From Hymenobacter montanus (GTDB lineage Bacteria; Bacteroidota; Bacteroidia; Cytophagales; Hymenobacteraceae): 64,000 nt of DNA. Below, piece by piece: positions 26,136 through 34,500 of the stretch (its first letter is position 1; each line of letters begins with the position of its first letter). A program made the translations under genes and the position numbers. The stretch covers positions 62,001 to 126,000 of the forward strand of contig NZ_JACXAD010000008.1 of NCBI RefSeq assembly GCF_014699115.1, given 5' to 3'. The notes below the pieces were generated by a model, which was given only the letters and a program-made list of their open reading frames with translations, was not told the DNA's origin and searched no databases.

Positions 26136-26903
26136 TCAATGATTCGTGGGAGTAAGCCGGACCAGGTACTGGCCTTGCTCGTCTTCGTCGAGGAAATCGG
26201 CAGCGTAGCCGGCAGCTTCGGCGGCATCCTGCAGCAAGGCTGCCTCCACGAACAACCACGGGAAGGGAGAGCCCGTGCGGCCGGCGTAGCTTAGGGAATA
26301 CTCCACTTCGCCATAGTATGGACCGTTGAGATTGAGCAGCAAGGCCCCCTCCTCGTCTTCGTAGAGATACCGCACGTCGGAGGACGTGGCCAGTATCTGG
26401 CCCCCCGGGGCCAGCAGCGTGCGGGCATGCGCCAAAAAGGTAGCCAGGCCCTCCAGCGTGCCAGTAAGACCGATACCGTTCATGAGCAGCAAAATCGTGT
26501 CGTAGGGCAGCTCATTGGCCGGTAGTGGGGCGAACAAATCATGGCGCGCCACGGTGCGGACGCCCCGCTCGGCCATTACTTGCACCGCCCCGGCCGAAAC
26601 GTCGACGGCTTTCACCTCAAATCCACGGCTTTGCAGCTCCAGGCTGTGGCAGCCGGCCCCGGCGCCCAGGTCGAGCACGCGGCCCCGGCTTTCGTCGAGG
26701 GCCAGGCGCTCCAAGGCGGGCATGAGCAAGAGCGTACGAAAGAAGTACGCGGCGGGCAGCGGCTCGTCGTCGGCTACGTTGCAGTGCACCAGGAGGCTGG
26801 CCGTGGCGTTGCCATGGTGATAATCCAGGAGGGCCTGGCCTAGAATATCGGGAGCGGTGGTAGTCGTCAAAGGTGGAAAGCGGGTGATGGATGACGCAGG
26901 CAA
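26136..26903 (-). CDS. Class I SAM-dependent methyltransferase
   Basis: Up to 255 residues. The Rossmann methyltransferase core is clear: RVLDLGAGAGCHSLELQSRG (motif I, about residue 75), VKAVDVSAGAVQVM (motif II) and YDTILLLMNGIGLTG (motif IV). Then comes ARTLLAPGGQILATSSDV (motif VI). No Met is found before the core, so the start is uncertain: a TTG at 26903 is given. Substrate unknown. It lies 84 bases upstream of the thioesterase on the same strand, so the two may be co-transcribed. Confidence 0.82.
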   Translation of the reverse strand: MPASSITRFPPLTTTTAPDILGQALLDYHHGNATASLLVHCNVADDEPLPAAYFFRTLLLMPALERLALDESRGRVLDLGAGAGCHSLELQSRGFEVKAVDVSAGAVQVMAERGVRTVARHDLFAPLPANELPYDTILLLMNGIGLTGTLEGLATFLAHARTLLAPGGQILATSSDVRYLYEDEEGALLLNLNGPYYGEVEYSLSYAGRTGSPFPWLFVEAALLQDAAEAAGYAADFLDEDEQGQYLVRLTPTNH

Positions 26904-27158
26904 CGGGTACCCGGTGGGCCTAGCGGTTTTCGGCGGGTCGTTCTACGCGTTAAGCAGAGCCGAGAGCAGCTAGCCCGGACAACATTATCGGGATGGTTGT
27001 ACGTACTTGAGTTCCTGCGGCTCGCGAGCGGCCGCCTGGGCCGGCTGAGTTGAATGGGTTTGCTGGTTGGGGTCTACTGGTTTCGGAGCCGAAAATTACC
27101 CAAAACTTCGCGGTGGGAACCAGGGTTTGGGTACTGACTGCTTGCCTCACCCGCTACT

Positions 27159-27341
27159 ATGCCCCTCCCAAAACTCCGTAAAGGCCAGTTGCCCAGCAAA
27201 ATCTGCCTTACTTGCGGCCGGCCGTTTGAGTACCGTAAAAAATGGCGAGCCAACTGGAACGAGGTGAAATACTGCGGCGAGCGATGCCAGCGCAACCGCG
27301 CCCCGGATGGAGCGGCCCGGCCCCCGGGCCGAAAGCCCTAA
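27159..27341 (+). CDS. Small DUF2256 zinc-ribbon-like protein
   Basis: 60 residues, basic. The family pattern is complete: a KGQLPSK lead, CLTCGRPFEYRKKW with the first CxxC, and a YCGERCQRNR block with a second Cys pair, so a small zinc site is likely. Function unknown across the family; it is often found beside photolyase or DNA-repair genes elsewhere, but not here. It starts at the ATG at 27159. Confidence 0.88.
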   Translation: MPLPKLRKGQLPSKICLTCGRPFEYRKKWRANWNEVKYCGERCQRNRAPDGAARPPGRKP

Positions 27342-27439
27342 CTTCCTGGCGCGTATCCTTTCCCTGGGAAAACCCGTTTTCAAAGCCGTTCCTTATCCCG
27401 AAGCGTCCCGCGTCCTTTTCGTACTCACCTCCTACTTGC

Positions 27440-27832
27440 ATGGCCTCTAACCTCGATTACCTCGACCCCGCATTACTTCCGCTGGAAGAAAAAGTAAAGG
27501 CCTACCTGGAAGCAGAGAAGGCCTTGCACCGGGCAACCGAGGCCTTGCACAACGAACCGCTGCGGGAGCGGGAACGAGCGCAGTCAGGTGCTCAATTTGA
27601 GCAACGCCCCCCCGCGGGCAGCTTCAACCAGGAGGAAGACGAGCTGATCCAAACTGCCGCTAACCTCCGCGCCAACCTGGCCCACTTAGAGCAGGAGATT
27701 ATCGCCCTGCTCCCCACCCGCGACGAATGGGTGAAAGTTAACCTGGGCTACGGCCCCAGCCGCGTGGGGGCCTGGCACGTACCCGCCCTCAACGGCGCGC
27801 CCGAGCGCTACGAGCTACGGGTAGTACACTAG
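27440..27832 (+). CDS. Hypothetical protein, Glu-rich helical
   Basis: 130 residues from the ATG at 27440 (ASNLDYLDPALLPLEE...). Two charged helical stretches (VKAYLEAEKALHRATEALHN and DELIQTAANLRANLAHLEQE) flank a linker, and a short C-terminal segment EWVKVNLGYGPSRVGAWHV looks folded. No signal peptide or membrane span. I do not recognise the family. A 30-bp direct repeat begins at its last codons. Confidence 0.6.
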   Translation: MASNLDYLDPALLPLEEKVKAYLEAEKALHRATEALHNEPLRERERAQSGAQFEQRPPAGSFNQEEDELIQTAANLRANLAHLEQEIIALLPTRDEWVKVNLGYGPSRVGAWHVPALNGAPERYELRVVH

Positions 27833-27913
27833 CCGGCCTGAGCAGTGCCAGGGAAAAAGCCTCGGTTGGGAATCTCGGCACAAGGTAGTACACTAGCCGG
27901 CCTGAGCAGTGCC
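27820..27913. repeat. 30-bp direct repeat over the stop codon of the preceding gene
   Basis: The 30 bases 27820-27849, which contain the last three codons and the stop, recur exactly at 27884-27913 (period 64). The DNA after each copy differs, so only the repeat itself was duplicated. The rest of the gap up to ffh (27914-28303) holds a terminator and no gene. Confidence 0.85.
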
Positions 27914-28115
27914 CCGGATTCTGGGTAAATTAACCCATTTGCATGAAAGGCAAGCGCGAAATGAACCCGGACTTTGCGCGCCGCTACATGCCATCTTACA
28001 CACCCCCGCAGAGGTAGTTCTTCACTCTGCATAGATACTACACCGTATTACCTACGGGCTGAGGCAATAAATAACCCACAGGCTTCTACTTCCATCATAC
28101 TGATTGTAAGGCAAT

Positions 28116-28150
28116 AAAAAAAGGACGTCCCAAGGGGGCGTCCTTTTCCA
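28116..28150. terminator. Terminator-like hairpin between two convergent genes
   Basis: AAAAGGACG (28119-28127) pairs with CGTCCTTTT (28139-28147) around GC-rich inner bases; A-rich sequence before it and TTTT after it would let it act on both strands. It lies between the plus-strand hypothetical gene and the 3' end of ffh. Confidence 0.75.
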
Positions 28151-28303
28151 TACCAAAACACCTTAAAAAACTATTCTTTCACGAATAGATTAACAAGAAC
28201 TGAACCAAAAAATTCCAGTTTCCTGCTTTTTTCAAGATATTTGATAATATTTTTTACTGGCGCTGGTAGCCCACCCCTGGCTCGTCTCCGGGGCGGATCT
28301 TTC

Positions 28304-29668
28304 TTAGCGCATCATGCCGCCGGGGCCGCCTTTCATGCCGCCCATCATTTTAGCCATTTGAGCCATGCCGCCCTTGGTCTGGCTCATTTTATTCATGGTG
28401 CGCATCATCTTGCGCATGTCATCAAATTGCTTCATCAGCGCGTTCACTTGCTGAATGTCAGTGCCAGAGCCTTTGGCGAGGCGGCGTTTGCGCGAGCCAT
28501 TTAGAATGTCGGGGTTGGCCCGCTCCTGCTTGGTCATGCTCCTGATGATGGCCTCGACCGGCTTGAAGGCGTTGTCGTCGATCTCCACGTCCTTCATGGC
28601 CTTGCTCATGCCCGGAATCATGCCCATCAGGTCCTTGATGTTGCCCATCTTCTTGATTTGCTCCAGCTGAGAGAGAAAGTCGTCGAAGTTGAACTGGTTT
28701 TTGCGGATTTTGGCGTTGATGCGCTTGGCTTCTTCCTCGTCAAACTGCTGCTGGGCCCGCTCAACCAGCGAGATTACGTCGCCCATTCCCAGAATACGCT
28801 GGGCCATGCGGTCGGGGTAGAACAGGTCCAGGGCATCCATCTTCTCGCCGGTCGAGATGAACTTGATGGGTTTTTCGACCACGGCCCGGATGCTGAGGGC
28901 CGCCCCCCCGCGCGAATCACCATCGAGCTTGGTGAGCACCACCCCGTCGAAGTTCAGGCGCTCGTTGAAGGTTTTGGCGGTGTTCACCGCGTCTTGGCCA
29001 GTCATGGAGTCCACCACGAACAGCGTTTCCGAGGGGTTAATGGCCAGCTTCACGGCCTCAATCTCGCGCATCATCTGCTCGTCGACGGCCAGGCGGCCGG
29101 CGGTGTCGATGATGACCACCTTCTTGTTGTTCTTCTTGGCGTAATCGATGGCGTTGCGCGAGATTTCGACCGGGTTCTTGTTCTCGACTTCGGCGTACAC
29201 TTCCACCCCGATCTGCTCGCCCAGCACCTTAAGCTGGTCGATGGCCGCGGGGCGATACACGTCGCAGGCCACCAGCAGCACGGTGCGGTTTTGCCGCTTG
29301 ATGTAGCTGGCCAGCTTGCCCGCAAACGTGGTTTTGCCCGAACCCTGCAGGCCTGAGAGCAGCACCACGGCGGGGTCACCCTTGATGGTGATGTCCTTCT
29401 TTTCGCCGCCCATGAGCTGGGTCAGCTCGTCGTACACAATTTTGACCATGAGCTGGCCCGGCGACACGGCCGTGAGCACGTCCCGGCCCATGGCCGCATC
29501 CTTAATTTTGTCGGTTACCTCTTTGGCGACCTTGTAGTTAACGTCGGCATCGACCAGGGCCCGGCGGATTTCCTTGATGGTGGCCGCGACGTTGATTTCG
29601 GAAATACTGCCCTGCCCTTTGAGGGTTTTAATAGCCCGGTCGAGCTTGGTGGAGAGATTATCAAACAC
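28304..29668 (-). CDS. ffh: Signal recognition particle protein (SRP54/Ffh)
   Basis: 454 residues. The N domain (FDNLSTKLDRAIKTLKGQG) is followed by the GTPase domain: GLQGSGKTTFAGKLASYIK (P-loop, about residue 108), DVYRPAAIDQLK, DTAGRLAVDEQMM and TKLDGDSRGGAALSI. The Met-rich M domain ends in MAQMAKMMGGMKGGPGGMMR, which binds the signal peptide and 4.5S RNA. It targets nascent membrane and exported proteins to FtsY. The minus-strand coiled-coil gene lies 46 bases upstream and may share its transcript. Confidence 0.97.
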   Translation of the reverse strand: MFDNLSTKLDRAIKTLKGQGSISEINVAATIKEIRRALVDADVNYKVAKEVTDKIKDAAMGRDVLTAVSPGQLMVKIVYDELTQLMGGEKKDITIKGDPAVVLLSGLQGSGKTTFAGKLASYIKRQNRTVLLVACDVYRPAAIDQLKVLGEQIGVEVYAEVENKNPVEISRNAIDYAKKNNKKVVIIDTAGRLAVDEQMMREIEAVKLAINPSETLFVVDSMTGQDAVNTAKTFNERLNFDGVVLTKLDGDSRGGAALSIRAVVEKPIKFISTGEKMDALDLFYPDRMAQRILGMGDVISLVERAQQQFDEEEAKRINAKIRKNQFNFDDFLSQLEQIKKMGNIKDLMGMIPGMSKAMKDVEIDDNAFKPVEAIIRSMTKQERANPDILNGSRKRRLAKGSGTDIQQVNALMKQFDDMRKMMRTMNKMSQTKGGMAQMAKMMGGMKGGPGGMMR

Positions 29669-29714
29669 GGTGTTGATGTGCTAATGAGATGAATGTGTTA
29701 TAGTGCGATGCCAG

Positions 29715-30299
29715 CTACGAGGCACTGCGGAGCTGGGCTTCAACAGCTTTGAGGCGCGCGTCGAGCTCGGCGTTGGTAGGTTGCAGGGAGGTTTCGACCC
29801 GACTTAGGCGCAGGCCGGCGGCGTGCGTGGTTTCGGTCAATTGGCCGGTGTGCTCGAAAATGTTGCCGAGGCGGCGGTTGGTTTCCTGGCTTTGCTCTTT
29901 GACTTCGCGCATGTCTGTTTTCAGCTCCGTGACTTCGTCAGTCAGGTGGTCCACTCGCTCCGTGAGGTAATCTACTCGACCCGTCAGATGGTCTACCCGG
30001 TCGGTGAGGTGGTCTACTCGACCCGTTAGGTTGTCTACCCGGTCAGTGAGGTGGTCCACTCGACCTGTTAGGTTGTCTACTCGATCAGTTAGATGGTCTA
30101 CCCGGTCGGTGAGATGGTCCACTCTGGCGGCGACGTTGTCGATTCGTTCCCCGAGCTTGTCCTCCAAACGTAGGAAGCCGTTGACCATCACCTCGGTCAA
30201 CTGTTCGAAGCGGCGGTTAGTTTCCACGCGCAACTCGGCATTTTCCTTGATTTGCTGGCCCATGAGGGACAGCAGCTCGTTGATTTGGTCGTTGTTCAT
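29715..30299 (-). CDS. Heptad-repeat coiled-coil protein
   Basis: 194 residues from the ATG at 30299 (NNDQINELLSLMGQQ). Nine consecutive 7-residue units of the type VD(H/N/Y)LT(D/G/E)R fill the middle, with V and L at the a and d positions of a coiled coil. Before and after are less regular coiled-coil stretches (RRFEQLTEVMVNG, ETNRRLGNIFEHTGQL). No signal peptide or membrane segment, so it is probably a cytoplasmic trimer or dimer rod. Similar repeats occur in tail-fibre and chemotaxis-like coiled coils, but no family was recognised. Its start faces the promoter of the glycosyltransferase. Confidence 0.75.
   Translation of the reverse strand: MNNDQINELLSLMGQQIKENAELRVETNRRFEQLTEVMVNGFLRLEDKLGERIDNVAARVDHLTDRVDHLTDRVDNLTGRVDHLTDRVDNLTGRVDHLTDRVDHLTGRVDYLTERVDHLTDEVTELKTDMREVKEQSQETNRRLGNIFEHTGQLTETTHAAGLRLSRVETSLQPTNAELDARLKAVEAQLRSAS
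29934..30122 (-). repeat. Nine tandem 21-bp repeats
   Basis: In-frame 21-bp units coding VDHLTDR and variants (VDNLTGR, VDYLTER). Neighbouring units alternate between two types (DHLTDR / DNLTGR), which points to duplication of a 42-bp pair as well as of single units. Confidence 0.92.
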
Positions 30300-30360
30300 G
30301 AGGCGTAGCGCAAGAGCGGGGCAGTGCAAAGTTACGGCAACGGCGAGCGTGTCGTTCACG

Positions 30361-30368
30361 TAGCTTTG
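30361..30368 (+). promoter_or_regulatory. Promoter element of the GT4-type glycosyltransferase
   Basis: TAGCTTTG fits the TAnnTTTG -7 element and lies 24 bases before the GTG at 30393; it argues against the earlier in-frame GTG at 30324. Confidence 0.55.
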
Positions 30369-30392
30369 CGGTTGTTTTTCTTATTCCCTTCC

Positions 30393-31703
30393 GTGCCCTC
30401 CCCCCGCCCGCTGCGTCTGCTCGTCATTACCTACTACTGGCCACCGTCGGGCGGAGCCGGCGTGCAACGCTGCCTGAAATTCGTGAAGCACCTCGGCCAC
30501 TTTGGCGTCGAGCCCACCGTGATTACCGTGGATCCGGCGCAGGCCACCTACCCCGTACTAGATGAGAGCCTACTGGCCGAGGTACCGGCGGGCCTGCGCA
30601 TCGTTCGAACGCCCACCACCGAGCCCTTTGAGTCCTACAAAAAGCTGACCGGCCGGGCCGCTCCCCACGGCGGCTTCGCCAACGAAGGCAAGCCTGGGCT
30701 GCTGCAAAAAGCCCTGCGCTTCGTGCGCGGCAACTTCTTCATTCCCGACCCGCGCCGGGGCTGGAACCACCACGCCCTGGCGGCGGTACAGCAGCTATTG
30801 GCCGCCGGCGAGACGTTCGATGCCGTACTCACCTCCTCGCCTCCCCATTCCACCCAGCTCATCGGCCTGGCCCTCCAGAAGCGCCACGGGCTCCGCTGGT
30901 TGGCCGACCTGCGCGACCCCTGGACAGACATCTACTACTATAAAGGGCTGCACCACACGCCCCTGGCTGCCTGGCTCGACGCTGAATATGAGCGCCGCGT
31001 GCTCACCCACGCCGATGCCGTGCTGGTGACCTCACCCGAAACCAAGCGCCTGTTTCTGGCTAAGCTGCCGGATTTGCCGTCCTCAAAATTCCACGTGCTG
31101 CCTAACGGATACGACGAGTCGGATTTTCGGCAGCCCTCGCAGCCCCCAACCGACTGCCTGCGCATCACGCACACCGGCACCATCACGGAGCTGTACCACA
31201 TCGGCCGCTTGCTCGAGGCGGTGGCACACTGCGCCGCCCTGCACCCCGACGTACCGCTACGGTTACGCTTCGTAGGCCAGGTATCGGCCGGGCTGCGCGA
31301 ACAAATTGAACGGGCAGGGCTACTACCCGCCACGGAATTCATCGATTTCGTGCCGCACGATGAGTCGGTTAACTACCTGCTGAGCGCCTCAGCACTGCTG
31401 ATGGCCATTCCCGACGTGCCCCGCAACTTCGGCATCTTACCGGGCAAAATATTCGAGTATCTGGCTGCCAACAAGCCCATTCTGTGCATTGGCCCCAGCG
31501 GCTCCGATGCCGATAACCTTTTGCAGGAGTGCGCCGCGGGCCATGCGCTGCCCTACGAAGATTCTGCCCTGATGCGGGAGGCGGTGGAGAGCTTGATTAG
31601 GCAGTGGCGCCTCAACCCCAACCTGGACTTGCCCGCGGTGAGCCACAAACGGTACTCCCGCGCAGCCCTGACGCAGCGGCTCGCGGCACTGGTGCGCGCC
31701 TGA
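30393..31703 (+). CDS. Glycosyltransferase, GT4-like
   Basis: 436 residues from GTG 30393. The GT-B N-terminal domain opens with LRLLVITYYWPPSGGAGVQR (glycine loop). LRWLADLRDPWTDIYYY follows. The C-terminal domain shows SKFHVLPNGYDESDF, RITHTGTITELYHI, FVGQVS, IDFVPHDESVNYLL and KIFEYLAANKPIL, the last being the usual nucleotide-sugar site. It would add a sugar from a nucleotide donor to a surface glycan or lipid. A promoter of its own precedes it; the SGNH/MBOAT pair converges on it from the other side. Confidence 0.88.
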   Translation: MPSPRPLRLLVITYYWPPSGGAGVQRCLKFVKHLGHFGVEPTVITVDPAQATYPVLDESLLAEVPAGLRIVRTPTTEPFESYKKLTGRAAPHGGFANEGKPGLLQKALRFVRGNFFIPDPRRGWNHHALAAVQQLLAAGETFDAVLTSSPPHSTQLIGLALQKRHGLRWLADLRDPWTDIYYYKGLHHTPLAAWLDAEYERRVLTHADAVLVTSPETKRLFLAKLPDLPSSKFHVLPNGYDESDFRQPSQPPTDCLRITHTGTITELYHIGRLLEAVAHCAALHPDVPLRLRFVGQVSAGLREQIERAGLLPATEFIDFVPHDESVNYLLSASALLMAIPDVPRNFGILPGKIFEYLAANKPILCIGPSGSDADNLLQECAAGHALPYEDSALMREAVESLIRQWRLNPNLDLPAVSHKRYSRAALTQRLAALVRA

Positions 31704-31722
31704 ACCAAGTGGCAGGGTGGCG

Positions 31723-31863
31723 GAGTGGTGCCACGAACCGTAGGTCAGCGTAGCTAATGGCCCGCAGGGCTTCGTGGTACCACTGCTCGTTGAACAACCC
31801 TGGCGAGCATCGTTCTGGGAGTAGTGGTACCACGAACCGCTCCGCGGAATTCGTGGCACCACC
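31723..31863. repeat. Two related hairpins (REP-like) between convergent genes
   Basis: AGTGGTGCCACGAA (31724-31737) pairs with TTCGTGGTACCACT (31771-31784), and AGTGGTACCACGAA (31823-31836) pairs with TTCGTGGCACCAC (31850-31862). Each arm is itself nearly self-complementary. The unit could end both transcripts and block read-through. Confidence 0.75.
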
Positions 31864-31898
31864 CCACTACCCCGTGTCGTCCACCAGATTTCGATTAC

Positions 31899-32813
31899 CT
31901 ACAACCGCTGTAAATCCGCAGCCAGCTGTTGGCTGAAGGCCCGACTGGCGGCCCGCTCAAGGTGGTTGCCATCGGTGGTGGCATAGGGCTGGGTGCTGTA
32001 ATCGAGATAAGGCACGGCCAGCGTAGCGGCGGTTTCCCGCATGAGTAGATTGAAGTCCGGCTGGTAGGCTTGCTCTAGCTGGAACAGCGGCGCGCCCATC
32101 GGCAGGCGAACCAGATACACCCGGCCGTGCCGACGAAGAAACCGGATGGTTTGACGTAAGGCCGCCAGGCGCCCCGCCGAAAGGTGGTGGGTGGCAGCCA
32201 GGCGACGGTAGTCCTGCACTTTGCGGGCAGTACGGGCCCGCACCTGAGCGCTATCGGTGCCGATGTTGACTTCGAGCCAGCCGTCGGGGTGCAGGCGCTC
32301 GGCGGCCGTGGCATAGTCGAGCAGCAGGCGGTAGAGCGGCTTGGTTTGGTAACGAATGAGATAGTCCAGGTTGGGCTTCTGGCTGACTTGCTGGAGCTGG
32401 CCAATAAACGAATTGGTTTCGGGAAAGTGGCCTTCGGGGCCGGCGAGCGAGAGCGACCACGGGTCGACGGCCACGATAAACAGGCCGTTGGTAACGTCGG
32501 GCCGGAGCTTCCGCTGAATGCTGCGCAGGTAAGCCGGGCCGTAGGGTGAATGCGTGAGGGTGAAGGCGTAATTCAACAGCGGCCCCGCCCAGGTCTGGCC
32601 CAGCTGCGCCGTGAGCACCGCCGGCTGAATGCCCTGGGCCGCCCGCGAAGTGCCCAGTATCAAGCTGCCCGCGGGTGGGCTGATAAACCGGCCGTAGAAG
32701 GCATCGACCCGGCCTTTTAGCACGACCGGGCCCAGCGCCAGGGCACCGACCAATACCGCACTGGCCAGTAGCAACAGGCGCCCAAGCAAACGAGACACGG
32801 CGGACTTATCCAA
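31899..32813 (-). CDS. SGNH/DltD-like protein, partner of the MBOAT acyltransferase
   Basis: 304 residues with one N-terminal membrane anchor (LLGRLLLLASAVLVGALALG). The fold marks of an SGNH-type esterase/transferase are LILGTSRAAQGIQP (Ser block, about residue 52) and TDGNHLE near the C-terminus (Asp-x-x-His), with a conserved-looking DVTNGLFIVAVDPWSL strand. Proteins of this type (DltD, AlgJ/AlgX-like) work with a neighbouring MBOAT protein to put acyl groups on extracellular glycans. It starts 30 bases after the MBOAT stop, same strand, so an operon is likely. Confidence 0.75.
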   Translation of the reverse strand: MDKSAVSRLLGRLLLLASAVLVGALALGPVVLKGRVDAFYGRFISPPAGSLILGTSRAAQGIQPAVLTAQLGQTWAGPLLNYAFTLTHSPYGPAYLRSIQRKLRPDVTNGLFIVAVDPWSLSLAGPEGHFPETNSFIGQLQQVSQKPNLDYLIRYQTKPLYRLLLDYATAAERLHPDGWLEVNIGTDSAQVRARTARKVQDYRRLAATHHLSAGRLAALRQTIRFLRRHGRVYLVRLPMGAPLFQLEQAYQPDFNLLMRETAATLAVPYLDYSTQPYATTDGNHLERAASRAFSQQLAADLQRL

Positions 32814-32843
32814 TTAGCGACGAGGAATGGATAGTGAACAACA

Positions 32844-34316
32844 TCAAAATTGAAAGTAGATAAAGCTGGTGCTGTTGAAAATGCCCAGGTACAGAATCAG
32901 CAGCGTGAGGCCCACGTAGCCCGACCACCGCACGGCGAACGGCTGGGCCGCTACCCACGCCTGCGGGCTGCGGTGGCGCCCCAGGTATTCGACAAGCAGC
33001 ATGGTGAAGACGCTGAAGGCCGCCAGCGCCAGCTCCGGACGATAGTGCTGGGAAAAGTCCAGCAGCAGAATGCCCAGTTGCCGGCCCGTCAGGGAGCTCC
33101 AGCCGCTGAGCAGGTGCTCGGTGATGAAAACCGCGTCGCTGAGGGTGTTGGCGCGGAAGAATATCCAGGCGTAAGCCACCAGGATGAAGGTAACCATCAT
33201 TCCCAGCCCCCGCCGCAACCGGGGGTGCGCCGCCAGGCCGATTAGCTGCGCCAGCCGTTCGCGCCCGGGCCGGGCCCAGGTGCTGATAACCAAGTACAAG
33301 CCATGCAGGCCGCCCCAGGCCAGAAAGGTCCAGTTAGCCCCGTGCCAGAGACCGCTGATGAGAAACACGGCCAGCAGGTTGCCGTAAGCCCGCGCCGGGC
33401 CGACGCGGCTGCCACCCAGCGGAATGTACAAGTAGTCGCGAAACCAGCTCGACAGCGAGATGTGCCAGCGCCGCCAGAATTCAGGCACCGAGGCCGACAA
33501 GTAAGGCTGCCGGAAGTTGAGGTTGAAATCGAAGCCCAGCACCCGGGCTGCCCCCCGGGCCAGGTCGGTATACCCTGAGAAGTCACCGTAAATCTGAAAG
33601 GTGAAGGCCAGCGCGGCCAACACCAGCAGCGGCCCTTCCGGGTGCTGCCGTGGGTTGTTGAACACCGGGTTGGCGAGCAGCGCCAGGCGGTCGGCCACCA
33701 CGACTTTCTTGAACAAGCCCCAGGCCATCAGGCGCAGACCACTCACCACGCGGGCATAATCCAGCTCGTGGGTGCGCCGGAACTGCGGCAGCATGTGCCC
33801 GCCGCGCTCGATGGGCCCGGCTACGAGCTGCGGAAAAAACGCTACGAACAACGCAAACCGCCCAAAATTTCGCTCGGCTTCCAGACGGCCCTGGTACACG
33901 TCGATGATGTAGCCCACCGACTGAAACGTGTAGAACGACACCCCCACCGGCAGCAGCAGCCCAAACGCCGGCAGGGCTGCCGCCGGCAGGTGCAGGCCGC
34001 TGGCCAACTGCCCGGCCGCCGCACGAAAGAAGTTAAAGTACTTGAAGATAAACAGGGTACCCAAGTTGCTGGCCAGACTGAGGTAGAGGTAGGGCCGACG
34101 CGCGCGCTTACTGGGCAGCTGGCTCATGCGGTAGCCGCTGTAGTAGTCGAGCAGCGTAGTAGCGAGCAGCAGCAGAGCGTAGGCCGCCCGCCAGCTCATG
34201 TAGAAATAGTAGCTGGCCAGCAAGAGCAACAGCTCTCGCCACCGGGGCGGCAGGCCAAAATACAGCCCGACTACTGCTGGGAAAAAGACTAAGAAGTGCA
34301 GGGAATTGAATAGCAT
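32844..34316 (-). CDS. MBOAT family O-acyltransferase (AlgI/DltB-like)
   Basis: 490 residues from the ATG at 34316 (LFNSLHFLVFFPAVVGLYF). About ten membrane spans, the AlgI-type blocks LLLPVGVSFYTFQSVGYIIDVY, PQLVAGPIERGGHMLPQF, YGDFSGYTDLARGAARVLGF and FWRRWHISLSSWFRDYLYIPLGG, and the catalytic His in ISGLWHGANWTFLAWG. It sits in the inner membrane and passes acyl groups outward, with the SGNH-like protein as second step. A near-consensus -7 element (GACCTTTG, 34351-34344 on the minus strand) precedes it. The frame can be extended upstream to 34391 but that part has no match. Confidence 0.92.
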   Translation of the reverse strand: MLFNSLHFLVFFPAVVGLYFGLPPRWRELLLLLASYYFYMSWRAAYALLLLATTLLDYYSGYRMSQLPSKRARRPYLYLSLASNLGTLFIFKYFNFFRAAAGQLASGLHLPAAALPAFGLLLPVGVSFYTFQSVGYIIDVYQGRLEAERNFGRFALFVAFFPQLVAGPIERGGHMLPQFRRTHELDYARVVSGLRLMAWGLFKKVVVADRLALLANPVFNNPRQHPEGPLLVLAALAFTFQIYGDFSGYTDLARGAARVLGFDFNLNFRQPYLSASVPEFWRRWHISLSSWFRDYLYIPLGGSRVGPARAYGNLLAVFLISGLWHGANWTFLAWGGLHGLYLVISTWARPGRERLAQLIGLAAHPRLRRGLGMMVTFILVAYAWIFFRANTLSDAVFITEHLLSGWSSLTGRQLGILLLDFSQHYRPELALAAFSVFTMLLVEYLGRHRSPQAWVAAQPFAVRWSGYVGLTLLILYLGIFNSTSFIYFQF

Positions 34317-34353
34317 TCGCAACGCGGCAGAAGCTCCGCCGGCCAAAGGTCGG

Positions 34354-34456
34354 GAATGTAGCGTGGACTCTGCGAGTCCGCGCGTGGGCATTCTGGGACG
34401 CTCGGGAACGTTTGGGTCTGGTCCGGGCGCGGACTCGCAGAGTCCACGCTACATTC
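34354..34456. repeat. Perfect 29-bp inverted repeat at the border of the MBOAT and pse operons
   Basis: The 29 bases 34354-34382 are exactly complementary to 34428-34456, with 45 bases between. Each arm contains a small hairpin of its own (GGACTCTGCGAGTCC). It lies between divergent genes and just upstream of the pseB -7 element, and has the form of a small non-autonomous or REP-type element. Confidence 0.9.
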
Positions 34457-34464
34457 CTGCGAAC

Positions 34465-34472
34465 TACTTTTG
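34465..34472 (+). promoter_or_regulatory. pseB promoter element
   Basis: TACTTTTG fits TAnnTTTG, 28 bases before the ATG; the -33 region falls in the right arm of the inverted repeat. Confidence 0.5.
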
Positions 34473-34500
34473 TGGTCCTGTTTCGGCCTAGCTTTAGTTC

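Noticed and set aside
27943..28017. 24-codon open frame (MKGKREMNPDFARRY...) after the hypothetical gene
   Set aside because: Very short, no promoter or family; cannot be separated from chance.
30324..30392. Earlier GTG start for the GT4-type glycosyltransferase
   Set aside because: It lies upstream of the TAGCTTTG promoter element, and the added residues do not resemble the family start.
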